Source: an uncultured Bacteroidales bacterium (GTDB lineage: Bacteria; Bacteroidota; Bacteroidia; Bacteroidales; Paludibacteraceae). From it: DNA of 5,458 bases. The DNA lies in NCBI GenBank assembly GCA_903873355.1, contig CAIQOG010000423.1:1-5458 (forward strand), given 5' to 3'. The position numbers and the translations under genes are program-made. Below the pieces are notes generated by a model that worked only from the letters and a program-made list of their open reading frames with translations, was not told the origin of the DNA and ran no database searches. Below are positions 1 to 5,458 of the stretch, piece by piece (the first letter of the stretch is position 1; each line of letters begins with the position of its first letter).

Positions 1-54
1 CTGGTATAAAGTGTCTTGGGTTTTTACTAGTCGTTTTAGATTTTAATTTAATAT

Positions 55-106
55 TGTTGATAAACTGTTGAAAGGTGCTGATTTTAAGAGGATAAGTTGT
101 TGATAA
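55..106 (+). promoter_or_regulatory. Three phased TGTTGATAA-like nonamers in the mraZ leader
   Basis: TGTTGATAA occurs at 55-63 and again at 98-106. The match extends to the 11-mer TTGTTGATAAA at 54-64 and 97-107. A weaker copy, TGTTGAAAG, lies at 66-74. Start-to-start distances are 11, 32 and 43 bp, close to whole helical turns, so the three would face the same side of the DNA. The reverse complement, TTATCAACA, differs at one base from the classical DnaA box TTATCCACA. The motifs end 7 bp before the MraZ operator. The repeats are seen directly. A role as DnaA or other regulator sites is inference, and chance is possible in AT-rich DNA. Confidence 0.35.
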
Positions 107-113
107 ATTTTTT

Positions 114-133
114 GTGGGGAATAGTGGGGAATT
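114..133 (+). promoter_or_regulatory. MraZ-binding box: two tandem GTGGGGAAT repeats
   Basis: Two tandem 10-mers, GTGGGGAATA (114-123) and GTGGGGAATT (124-133), place TGGGG cores at 115-119 and 125-129 with an exact 10-bp period. Known MraZ operators consist of TGGGN repeats at 10-bp spacing upstream of mraZ. The E. coli operator has three repeats, whereas only two are visible here. The box ends 49 bp before the mraZ ATG, where a repressor could block transcription initiation or early elongation. It is the likely autoregulatory operator for the whole cluster. The promoter itself could not be placed with confidence. Confidence 0.8.
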
Positions 134-182
134 CAAAAATAATTTCATACTTTTACCGTTGAAAATTTATATCCGATTCAAA

Positions 183-656
183 ATGTCAACATTTATAGGA
201 AAATATGAAGCAAAAGCCGATGTAAAGGGAAGAATATTTATTCCATCCAATTACAGAAAGTTGCTACCCGATGGTGAAAAAGAGCGGGTAGTGATGCGGA
301 AAGATGCAGAAAACGATTGTTTGATAGTTTTTCCGGAGCATGTCTGGAACGAAATGGTTCAGGAATTGAAAGCGAAACTGGATGAATGGAATCCGGAAGA
401 TCAGATGCTGTTGATGCAGTTTGTGTCGGATGCCGAATGGCTTGATATCGATTCTCAGGGACGTATTTTGCTGACAAAGAAGAATTTACAGGCTGTTGGA
501 ATTGAAAATTCTGAAGTATTGTTTGTGGGAATGATTGATCGGTTTGCCGTGTGGAGTAAAGTTCGTTACGAGCAAACACGCATGCCTGCAACTGATTTCT
601 CGAAGTTGTTGAAAGAAAAAATGATGAAAAGACCCCTAAGCCCTAAAGGGGAATAA
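183..656 (+). CDS. mraZ: Transcriptional regulator MraZ
   Basis: MraZ is a DNA-binding protein with two AbrB/SpoVT-like half domains. It forms a ring-shaped oligomer and controls transcription of the dcw cluster, usually by repressing its own promoter. The predicted protein has 157 residues. The first half domain contains DVKGRIFIPSNYR (residues 13-25) and the second contains LDIDSQGRILLTKKN (87-101), the paired D-x-x-GR signatures of the family. The ATG at 183 is preferred because MraZ proteins begin just before the F-x-G-x-Y segment, here MSTFIGKY. An in-frame GTG at 114 would add 23 atypical residues and would lie inside the MraZ operator. No Shine-Dalgarno sequence precedes the ATG. The last residues, RPLSPKGE, are encoded by a CCCCTAAAGGGG-type repeat and look like an added tail rather than native sequence. 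rsmH follows after 24 bp, in the same frame. Confidence 0.95.
   Translation: MSTFIGKYEAKADVKGRIFIPSNYRKLLPDGEKERVVMRKDAENDCLIVFPEHVWNEMVQELKAKLDEWNPEDQMLLMQFVSDAEWLDIDSQGRILLTKKNLQAVGIENSEVLFVGMIDRFAVWSKVRYEQTRMPATDFSKLLKEKMMKRPLSPKGE
633..652 (+). repeat. Palindromic repeat, left copy, inside the mraZ 3' end
   Basis: The 20-mer CCCCTAAGCCCTAAAGGGGA encodes most of the MraZ tail and ends just before its stop codon. CCCCT (633-637) and AGGGG (647-651) can form a small hairpin on their own. The element is an inverted copy of 726-745. The two arms pair over 20 positions with 18 Watson-Crick pairs, one G-U pair (637/741) and one G-G mismatch (640/738). The G-rich and C-rich runs stand out from the AT-rich surroundings. 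From memory, similar CCCCTAAAGGGG palindromes are dispersed in many Bacteroidota genomes; this could not be checked here. Confidence 0.8.
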
Positions 657-680
657 AGAGCGTTTTCTAAGCTTAACAGA

Positions 681-1649
681 ATGACAAATAAAAAAATAAA
701 AACACAAGACGAAAGTAATTTCAACTCCCCTTTAGGGGTTGGGGGCAATTCAGCTTATCATATCCCTGCACTGCTGAGTGAAACCATTGAAGGTTTGAAT
801 ATCAAATCCGATGGTATTTATGTGGATGTGACTTTCGGTGGTGGCGGTCATTCGAAAGAAATTTTAAAAAGATTGGGGGAAAAAGGCAAATTGCTTGGAT
901 TTGATCAGGATGAGGATGCTTGCAAAAATGCAATTGATGATTCGAGATTTATATTTGTAAGAAGTAATTTTAAGTATCTCAAGAATTTTCTTCGTTACCA
1001 CAATATAGAAAAAGTCGACGGAATTTTGGCAGATTTAGGTGTGTCTTCGCACCACTTTGATGAGGCTGAACGCGGTTTTTCATTTCGGTTTGACGGAGCA
1101 TTGGATATGCGCATGAATACAAAATCGAACTTTACAGCTGCGGTTTTACTGAATACATATACGGAAGAGAAACTGGCAGATGTCTTTTTTTTGTATGGTG
1201 AGCTTCACAATTCGCGCAAGATAGCCCGAACCATTGTAAATGCACGCTCTCAAGCTCCCTTCAATAGAATATTTCCTTTTATAGAAGTGTTGAAACCATT
1301 TTTTGGACGCGAAAAGGAAAAGAAAGATATGGCACGGGTATTTCAGGCGTTGCGGATTGAGGTGAATAAAGAAATGGATGTACTGAAAGCTTTACTGAAT
1401 CAAAGCCTCGAGATTTTGAATCCGGGTGGAAGATTGGTTGTGTTGACTTATCACTCGCTGGAAGACCGCTTGGTAAAGAACTTTTTCAGAAGCGGAAATT
1501 TTGAAGGAAAACTTGAAAAAGATTTTTACGGAAATGTGATAGCACCGTTACAAACAGTTAATAATAAGGTGATTGTGGCAGATGATGAGGAAATTCAACG
1601 AAATCCACGTGCCAGAAGTGCAAAATTGCGAATTGCAGAATTACGATAG
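681..1649 (+). CDS. rsmH: 16S rRNA (cytosine(1402)-N(4))-methyltransferase RsmH
   Basis: RsmH (formerly MraW) uses S-adenosylmethionine to methylate N4 of cytosine 1402 in 16S rRNA, in the decoding centre of the small subunit. The predicted protein has 322 residues. Visible motifs are YHIPALL at 26-32, the SAM-binding VDVTFGGGGHS at 48-58, the acidic strand end GFDQDEDA at 73-80, DLGVSSHHFD at 118-127, RGFSFRFDGALDMRM at 131-145, FQALRIEVN at 221-229, YHSLEDR at 257-263 and NPRARSAKLR at 308-317. The methyltransferase core and the helical insert appear complete. Family members normally start only a few residues before the YH-x-P-LL segment. Here about 25 extra residues precede it, including NSPLGVGG encoded by a palindromic repeat. 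No in-frame ATG, GTG or TTG lies between residue 1 and Y26, so the ATG at 681 is the only plausible start after the in-frame mraZ stop. The gene is 24 bp downstream of mraZ and probably cotranscribed with it. Confidence 0.95.
   Translation: MTNKKIKTQDESNFNSPLGVGGNSAYHIPALLSETIEGLNIKSDGIYVDVTFGGGGHSKEILKRLGEKGKLLGFDQDEDACKNAIDDSRFIFVRSNFKYLKNFLRYHNIEKVDGILADLGVSSHHFDEAERGFSFRFDGALDMRMNTKSNFTAAVLLNTYTEEKLADVFFLYGELHNSRKIARTIVNARSQAPFNRIFPFIEVLKPFFGREKEKKDMARVFQALRIEVNKEMDVLKALLNQSLEILNPGGRLVVLTYHSLEDRLVKNFFRSGNFEGKLEKDFYGNVIAPLQTVNNKVIVADDEEIQRNPRARSAKLRIAELR
726..745 (-). repeat. Palindromic repeat, right (inverted) copy, inside the rsmH 5' end
   Basis: The + strand reads TCCCCTTTAGGGGTTGGGGG, which is the reverse complement of 633-652 at 18 of 20 positions. 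Within the copy, CCCC (727-730) and GGGG (735-738) can pair around a TTTA loop. It encodes residues 16-22 of RsmH (SPLGVGG). With the left copy it brackets a 73-nt interval containing the mraZ stop and the rsmH ATG. The pair could be two independent insertions of a dispersed repeat or the terminal inverted repeats of one element of about 113 bp. No target-site duplication is evident outside the arms. Confidence 0.8.
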
Positions 1650-1651
1650 AG

Positions 1652-1667
1652 ACGATGCATGCATCGT
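1652..1667. repeat. Perfect 16-bp palindrome after rsmH
   Basis: ACGATGCATGCATCGT is identical to its own reverse complement and begins 2 bp after the rsmH stop. As RNA it could form a 6-bp stem around CATG. No T-run follows and cotranscription with ftsL is expected, so it is unlikely to be a terminator. It resembles the TAGAGACG...CGTCTCTA class of dispersed palindromes that I recall from Bacteroidota genomes. On that reading the left flank TAGAG, which includes the rsmH TAG stop, would belong to the element and the right arm would have decayed. The palindrome is seen directly; the family assignment is from memory. Confidence 0.7.
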
Positions 1668-1677
1668 ATGTACAAAT

Positions 1678-1701
1678 TTAATTGATAATTGTTAATTGAT
1701 A
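1678..1701 (+). repeat. AT-rich direct repeat TTAATTGATA before ftsL
   Basis: TTAATTGATA occurs at 1678-1687 and again at 1692-1701, with a 14-bp period and ATTG between the copies. The second copy ends 2 bp before the ftsL ATG, so the repeat forms the ftsL translation leader. It may be a short AT-rich repeat tract of the kind common between Bacteroidota genes, or an unstructured leader that aids initiation without a Shine-Dalgarno sequence. No specific binding protein can be inferred. Confidence 0.5.
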
Positions 1702-1703
1702 GG

Positions 1704-2093
1704 ATGTCCTGGTTTAATAAAATAGCAGAAGCGATTCGTGGCAGTGAAGATTTCTCGGATATAAAATCCAGTAATCTTCGCGATATTTTGAACGGGGATA
1801 TTCTTACCAAGAAGTTTATTCGCAAGCAGTATGGCTTGTTAATCATGTTGGCAGTGTTGGTTTTTCTGTATGTGGATAACCGCTATGCTTACGAAACTCA
1901 GTTGGCAAAAGAAATTGAACTAAAAAGGAAAATTCAGGATGCAAAATACGAATCGTTGACAATTTCGGCCGAACTGATGGAAATCAGCCGGCAGTCGAAT
2001 GTGATGAAGGCAGTAAATGCAAACGGATTGAATCTTATTGAGAATACAACACCTCCTATCGTTATTGAAGACAGTATTCCACCAAAAAAATGA
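1704..2093 (+). CDS. ftsL: FtsL-like cell division protein (Bacteroidota type)
   Basis: This is a small bitopic membrane protein of 129 residues. FtsL joins the FtsQ/DivIB and FtsB/DivIC proteins at the septum and activates the FtsW-FtsI synthase. A cytoplasmic N-terminus of about 40 residues contains LRDILNGDILTKKFIRKQ (25-42), a positively charged lead-in to a membrane segment at about 43-57 (YGLLIMLAVLVFLYV). A predicted coiled coil follows at about 62-105, rich in E, K, L and I and including YETQLAKEIELKRKIQDAK. A short polar tail ends in DSIPPKK. The size, topology and position between rsmH and ftsI support the call; sequence similarity within FtsL proteins is generally weak. The ATG at 1704 is chosen over a TTG at 1689, which lies in the repeat leader and would add only MLIDR. 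The stop overlaps the ftsI start by 4 bp (ATGA), implying translational coupling and matched output of the two partners. Confidence 0.87.
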   Translation: MSWFNKIAEAIRGSEDFSDIKSSNLRDILNGDILTKKFIRKQYGLLIMLAVLVFLYVDNRYAYETQLAKEIELKRKIQDAKYESLTISAELMEISRQSNVMKAVNANGLNLIENTTPPIVIEDSIPPKK

Positions 2094-4225
2094 CAGAGAA
2101 ACGCAGAAATATAGTACTTCGGTTCGGCATTGTTTATACAATAATATGCCTGTCGTTTTTGTTAGTCCTTTATCGGATTATCCGAATCCAATTTTTTGAA
2201 CACGATCAATGGATGGCACTGGCAGCAAAAAGCGTAAAATCGAACATCTCTGTAAAACCAAACCGAGGAAATATATATGCCTGTGATGGACGTTTAATGG
2301 CCAGCTCAATTCCTACCTACTACGTTTACATGGATTTACGTGTACCTGCATTACACGAAAATGACGGTTCACTCTTTAAATCAAACATTGATTCTTTGTC
2401 TATTTATCTGTCAAGTTTTTTCCGTGATAAAACACCTACCGATTATAAAAAGTTACTTACAAGTGCCTATCAGAGTGGTGTTGGTGAATTTCAACTTTCA
2501 CAGAAGAAAATTTCATATTCTCAACTTAAACAACTCAAAACATTGCCACTATTCAGGCTTGGAAGAAATAAAAGCGGATTAATAACCAAAGATTTTTTCA
2601 GAAGAGTGCGTCCATTTGGTTCGCTTGCACAGCGGACGGTTGGCGATATTTTTGCCGATGAAACCAAAGGTGGTAAAAATGGGATAGAACTGAGTTTCAA
2701 TACCAGTCTGAAAGGAACTCCGGGAGTTTCAGTTCGTCAGAAAGTTGCCAATAATTATATGGAAACTATTCAGGTTGAACCAATTGATGGTATGGATGTA
2801 AATACTACGCTCGATATTGACATTCAGGATATTGCTGAAAAAGCGTTGGAGGACGGTGTAAAACAGTTTGGAGCAGCAGTTGGTTGTGCAATCGTAATGG
2901 AAGTGCGTAGCGGAGAAGTGAAGGGGATTGTAAATCTGGAGAAAAACAAAGATGGTTCTTATTTTGAAAACAAAAATGGTGCAGTTTCGGATATGACTGA
3001 ACCGGGTTCGACATTTAAGGTAGCTTCATTGATGGCTGCTCTTGATGATGGCAGAGTGAAACTCACCGATACAATTAATACTTACAACGGAAAATATAAT
3101 TATGGAAATCGCACAATGACCGACCACAATGCCAATCGCGGAGGTTTCCATAGAATTTCCCTTGCACAGGCTATTTACGGCTCTTCCAATATCGGAATTT
3201 CGCGGGCAATTGTAAAAGCATACGGACGTAATCCGGGAGAATTTGTGGATAAATTGTATAAAATGAAGCTCAACGAACCGTTGAAATTAGAAATTCCGGG
3301 AACTGCAGCACCGTATATACGTCATCCGAATGATAAAGTACATTACTGGTCATCAACTACATTGCCATGGATGTCAGTTGGTTATGAAACTCAAATTCCA
3401 CCAATTTATACGCTCACCTTCTTCAATGCCATTGCGAATGACGGAAAAATGATTCGTCCATTTTTTGTAAAATCGATTGGTAAGAACGGATTGATAATAA
3501 AGGAATTTACTACCGAAGTGATAAATCCGGCTATTTGTAAACCCACTACACTAAGCGATATACGTTCAACTTTGCTTGGAGTTGTTGAGAATGATATGGG
3601 AACTGCTAAAAACGTACATTCCAACTTTGTCCGAATTGCCGGCAAATCAGGAACAGCTCAGGTTTGGGCCGGAGGGAAAAACAGTGGTAAACATCAGGTT
3701 GCTTTTTGTGGATATTTTCCGTACGAAAACCCTTTGTACACTTGTATCGTAGTGATGCGTGAGCCAACAATAGGACATGCTTCGGGTGGCCATATGAGCG
3801 GGTCGGTTTTTAAAAATATAGCCGAACGTATAATGTCTTTAAACTCAAACCGTAAACCGTCAAAAGTAGAAACTGATACTATTGTTCCCAAAGAAATATT
3901 ACCATTATTGCCACAATCAAAAATTGGTTATTTTAAAGCCATTCAGACAGTTGCAACTGAAATGAATCTACCGCTAACCGTCAATAACTCTACCGATTGG
4001 GTAAAAACATCGACTAAGAATCAACGGATTGAAGTTCAATCTGTTCATATTTCTAACCGTATTATCCCTGATCTTTGTGGCATGGGTGCAAAAGATGCAG
4101 TTTATATTTTGGAGAATATGGGATTAAATGTTCAGGTTCAGGGACGGGGAAAAGTCTATTCACAAAACATAAAACCCGGGACACAGGCAAAAAAAGGTAC
4201 TTCAGTTCTCATTAATTTGCAATAA
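2090..4225 (+). CDS. ftsI: Septal peptidoglycan transpeptidase FtsI (class B PBP) with C-terminal PASTA domain
   Basis: FtsI cross-links peptide stems of new septal peptidoglycan in the periplasm, working with the glycosyltransferase FtsW and the FtsQ/L/B group. The protein has 711 residues. A single N-terminal membrane anchor lies at about 10-32. A dimerisation/pedestal region runs from about 50 to 225, with [17 protein letters not shown] near 55-71. The transpeptidase domain covers about 260-582 and has all three active-site motifs: STFK with nucleophile S307 and K310, SSN at 365-367, and KSGT at 519-522. A linker of about 70 residues follows. The last 55 or so residues form one PASTA-like domain ([20 protein letters not shown] onward, from about 659). 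E. coli FtsI has 588 residues and no PASTA domain, and the linker and PASTA account for much of the extra length. The start is fixed by the ATGA overlap with ftsL. The gene looks intact. Confidence 0.95.
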   Translation: MTEKRRNIVLRFGIVYTIICLSFLLVLYRIIRIQFFEHDQWMALAAKSVKSNISVKPNRGNIYACDGRLMASSIPTYYVYMDLRVPALHENDGSLFKSNIDSLSIYLSSFFRDKTPTDYKKLLTSAYQSGVGEFQLSQKKISYSQLKQLKTLPLFRLGRNKSGLITKDFFRRVRPFGSLAQRTVGDIFADETKGGKNGIELSFNTSLKGTPGVSVRQKVANNYMETIQVEPIDGMDVNTTLDIDIQDIAEKALEDGVKQFGAAVGCAIVMEVRSGEVKGIVNLEKNKDGSYFENKNGAVSDMTEPGSTFKVASLMAALDDGRVKLTDTINTYNGKYNYGNRTMTDHNANRGGFHRISLAQAIYGSSNIGISRAIVKAYGRNPGEFVDKLYKMKLNEPLKLEIPGTAAPYIRHPNDKVHYWSSTTLPWMSVGYETQIPPIYTLTFFNAIANDGKMIRPFFVKSIGKNGLIIKEFTTEVINPAICKPTTLSDIRSTLLGVVENDMGTAKNVHSNFVRIAGKSGTAQVWAGGKNSGKHQVAFCGYFPYENPLYTCIVVMREPTIGHASGGHMSGSVFKNIAERIMSLNSNRKPSKVETDTIVPKEILPLLPQSKIGYFKAIQTVATEMNLPLTVNNSTDWVKTSTKNQRIEVQSVHISNRIIPDLCGMGAKDAVYILENMGLNVQVQGRGKVYSQNIKPGTQAKKGTSVLINLQ

Positions 4226-4229
4226 TTCT

Positions 4230-5458
4230 ATGAAAAAGAACTTAGAAGAAATTATGCAAAACGTGTTGATCCGACAAATTGTTGGAGAACAGGAAATTAG
4301 TATAACCAACATTCAGTTTGATTCGCGTAAAGTGGAGCAGGGGAGTGTATTTGTTGCAACACGTGGTACAGCATCCGATGGTCATCAATATATTTCAATG
4401 GCCATTGAGAAAGGTGCTGTAGCAATTGTTTGTGAGGAAATGCCGGCCGAAATCAAACAGGAAATAACTCATATTCAGGTTGATAACAGTGCGGACGCGC
4501 TTGGTCTTATGGCTTCGGCCTGGTTTGGATTTCCTTCCTCGAAAATGATTTTGGTGGGAGTTACAGGAACAAACGGTAAAACCACTATTGCCACGTTGTT
4601 ATATAAGCTTTTCATGGAATTGGGATTCAAAACAGGCCTGCTTTCAACGGTTTGCAATTACATAAATGATGAGGCTATTGAAGCTACACATACCACCCCA
4701 GATGCACTGTCACTTAACGAATTACTTGCCCAAATGGTGGCTGCCGGTTGCGACTATGCTTTTATGGAAGTAAGTTCCCATTCAGTTGACCAACGACGTA
4801 TTGCCGGACTAGAGTTTGATGGTGGAATTTTCACCAATATTACCCGTGATCATATTGATTATCACCTTACTTTTGAAAATTACCTGAAAGCAAAGAAAAC
4901 CTTTTTTGATAGTTTGTCTGCCGATGCTTTTGCACTTACCAATGCTGACGATAAAAATGGTTTTGTGATGTTGCAGAATACCAGAGCAAAAAAATACAGC
5001 TATTCACTGCGGACTTTGGCTGATTTTAAAACACGCATTCTTGAACATGGTTTTGATGGTATGTTATTGGAGATGAACGATAAAGAGGTGAATGTTTCGT
5101 TTATCGGGAAATTTAATGCCAGTAATTTATCAGCTGTTTTTGGTGCTGCTGTTTTATTAGGTCAGGATGAAATGGAAGTGTTGCGAATTATCAGTTCGCT
5201 GCATTCAGTTTCAGGTCGGTTTGAAACGTTACGTTCTCCTTCGGGATACACAGCCATTGTGGATTATGCCCACACTCCCGATGCTTTGAATAATGTAATT
5301 AGCACAATAAATCAAATTCTTCAGGGTAATGGACATCTGATAACGGTGGTTGGCTGTGGAGGAAACCGAGATAAAGGGAAACGCCCTATGATGGCTCGTG
5401 AAGCTGTTGATGGTAGTTGGAAAGCTATTCTGACGTCTGATAATCCCCGTTTTGAGGA
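4230..5458 (+). CDS. murE: UDP-MurNAc-tripeptide synthetase MurE, partial (3' end cut by window)
   Basis: MurE is a cytoplasmic ATP-dependent ligase that adds the third residue to UDP-MurNAc-L-Ala-D-Glu during peptidoglycan precursor synthesis. The 409 codons present have no internal stop. The N-terminal UMP-binding domain includes [16 protein letters not shown] (28-43). The P-loop GTNGKTT is at 113-119, and HTTPD at 154-158 and EVSSH at 180-184 contribute to substrate binding. [11 protein letters not shown] is at 202-212, and K222 in the YLKAKKTFF segment matches the carbamylated lysine. SGRFE is at 328-332, DYAHTPD at 345-351 and [12 protein letters not shown] at 375-386. The visible end is DNPRFE (404-409). 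DNPR is the signature of meso-diaminopimelate-adding enzymes, whereas lysine-adding enzymes carry a different sequence there. Family length is near 490, so roughly 80 residues are missing. The ATG is 4 bp after the ftsI stop, without a Shine-Dalgarno sequence. A later ATG (residue 9) is less likely because it would shorten the conserved N-terminus. Confidence 0.95.
   Translation, partial: MKKNLEEIMQNVLIRQIVGEQEISITNIQFDSRKVEQGSVFVATRGTASDGHQYISMAIEKGAVAIVCEEMPAEIKQEITHIQVDNSADALGLMASAWFGFPSSKMILVGVTGTNGKTTIATLLYKLFMELGFKTGLLSTVCNYINDEAIEATHTTPDALSLNELLAQMVAAGCDYAFMEVSSHSVDQRRIAGLEFDGGIFTNITRDHIDYHLTFENYLKAKKTFFDSLSADAFALTNADDKNGFVMLQNTRAKKYSYSLRTLADFKTRILEHGFDGMLLEMNDKEVNVSFIGKFNASNLSAVFGAAVLLGQDEMEVLRIISSLHSVSGRFETLRSPSGYTAIVDYAHTPDALNNVISTINQILQGNGHLITVVGCGGNRDKGKRPMMAREAVDGSWKAILTSDNPRFE

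Noticed and set aside
1..54. End of an upstream gene or an RNA gene at the left edge
   Set aside because: No convincing reading frame, tRNA-like fold or terminator hairpin is visible in this AT-rich stretch.
49..56. TAATATTG as a Bacteroidota -7 promoter element (TAnnTTTG)
   Set aside because: It has one mismatch, and no TTG/TTTG -33 element lies at suitable spacing; the nearest is about 30 bp upstream. The promoter is therefore left unplaced.
114..182. GTG start at 114 that would extend MraZ by 23 residues
   Set aside because: The extension does not fit the family N-terminus and its codons overlap the MraZ operator. The ATG at 183 gives the expected MSTFIGKY start.
238..591. Antisense reading frame within mraZ
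   Set aside because: It is fully covered by mraZ on the other strand, has a low-complexity composition and no recognisable domain.
566..748. Antisense reading frame starting MPPTPKGEL across the mraZ-rsmH junction
   Set aside because: It is opposite two real genes. Its familiar-looking N-terminus is the translation of the palindromic repeat, a common source of spurious gene calls.
1652..1680. Intrinsic terminator after rsmH
   Set aside because: The palindrome is only moderately GC-rich and no U-run follows it. A terminator here would cut off ftsL and ftsI, which are expected in the same transcript.
1689..1703. TTG start at 1689 for the FtsL-like gene
   Set aside because: It lies in the AT-rich repeat leader and adds only five residues. 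The ATG at 1704 is the simpler choice.
2340..2582. Forward 80-residue frame inside ftsI
   Set aside because: It is an out-of-frame shadow of the FtsI pedestal region, with no separate leader or family signature.

Overview
The window holds the start of a division and cell wall (dcw) cluster from a member of the Bacteroidota. All genes are on the + strand, in the order mraZ, rsmH (mraW), a short FtsL-like gene, ftsI (class B penicillin-binding protein) and murE. murE runs off the right edge. Three things point to Bacteroidota. The gene after rsmH encodes the divergent Bacteroidota type of FtsL. The FtsI homologue is long and ends in a PASTA domain. None of the five start codons has a clear Shine-Dalgarno sequence; the leaders are A/T-rich instead. 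The moderately AT-rich composition and the dispersed palindromes suggest a Bacteroidales/Marinilabiliales-like organism, but the genus cannot be read from this sequence.

Layout. Positions 1-182 are a non-coding leader for mraZ. They contain three phased TGTTGAtAA-like nonamers (55-106) and a two-repeat MraZ operator (114-133). mraZ occupies 183-656. The mraZ-rsmH junction (633-745) is bracketed by two 20-bp inverted copies of a CCCCTAAAGGGG-type palindrome. One copy encodes the MraZ tail and the other part of an extra RsmH N-terminus. rsmH covers 681-1649. A 54-bp gap follows, with a perfect 16-bp palindrome and a tandem-like AT-rich direct repeat. ftsL (1704-2093) overlaps ftsI (2090-4225) by 4 bp. 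murE starts 4 bp after the ftsI stop and is open at 5458. No stretch longer than 300 bp lacks a gene, and no tRNA, rRNA, CRISPR array, insertion sequence or clear intrinsic terminator is visible.

How the genes work together. MraZ is the probable autoregulator of the cluster. RsmH methylates 16S rRNA. FtsL and FtsI are membrane components of the divisome, and FtsI cross-links septal peptidoglycan. MurE adds the third amino acid of the stem peptide, and its DNPR motif predicts meso-diaminopimelate. The spacing suggests one polycistronic unit that would continue downstream with the usual mraY/murD/ftsW genes, outside this window.

The gene content is ordinary core biology. I do not see a new multi-gene system. 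The unusual material is at the junctions: palindromic repeats that seem to have supplied coding sequence, a start codon and possibly a stop codon to essential genes, and the phased motifs in the mraZ leader.
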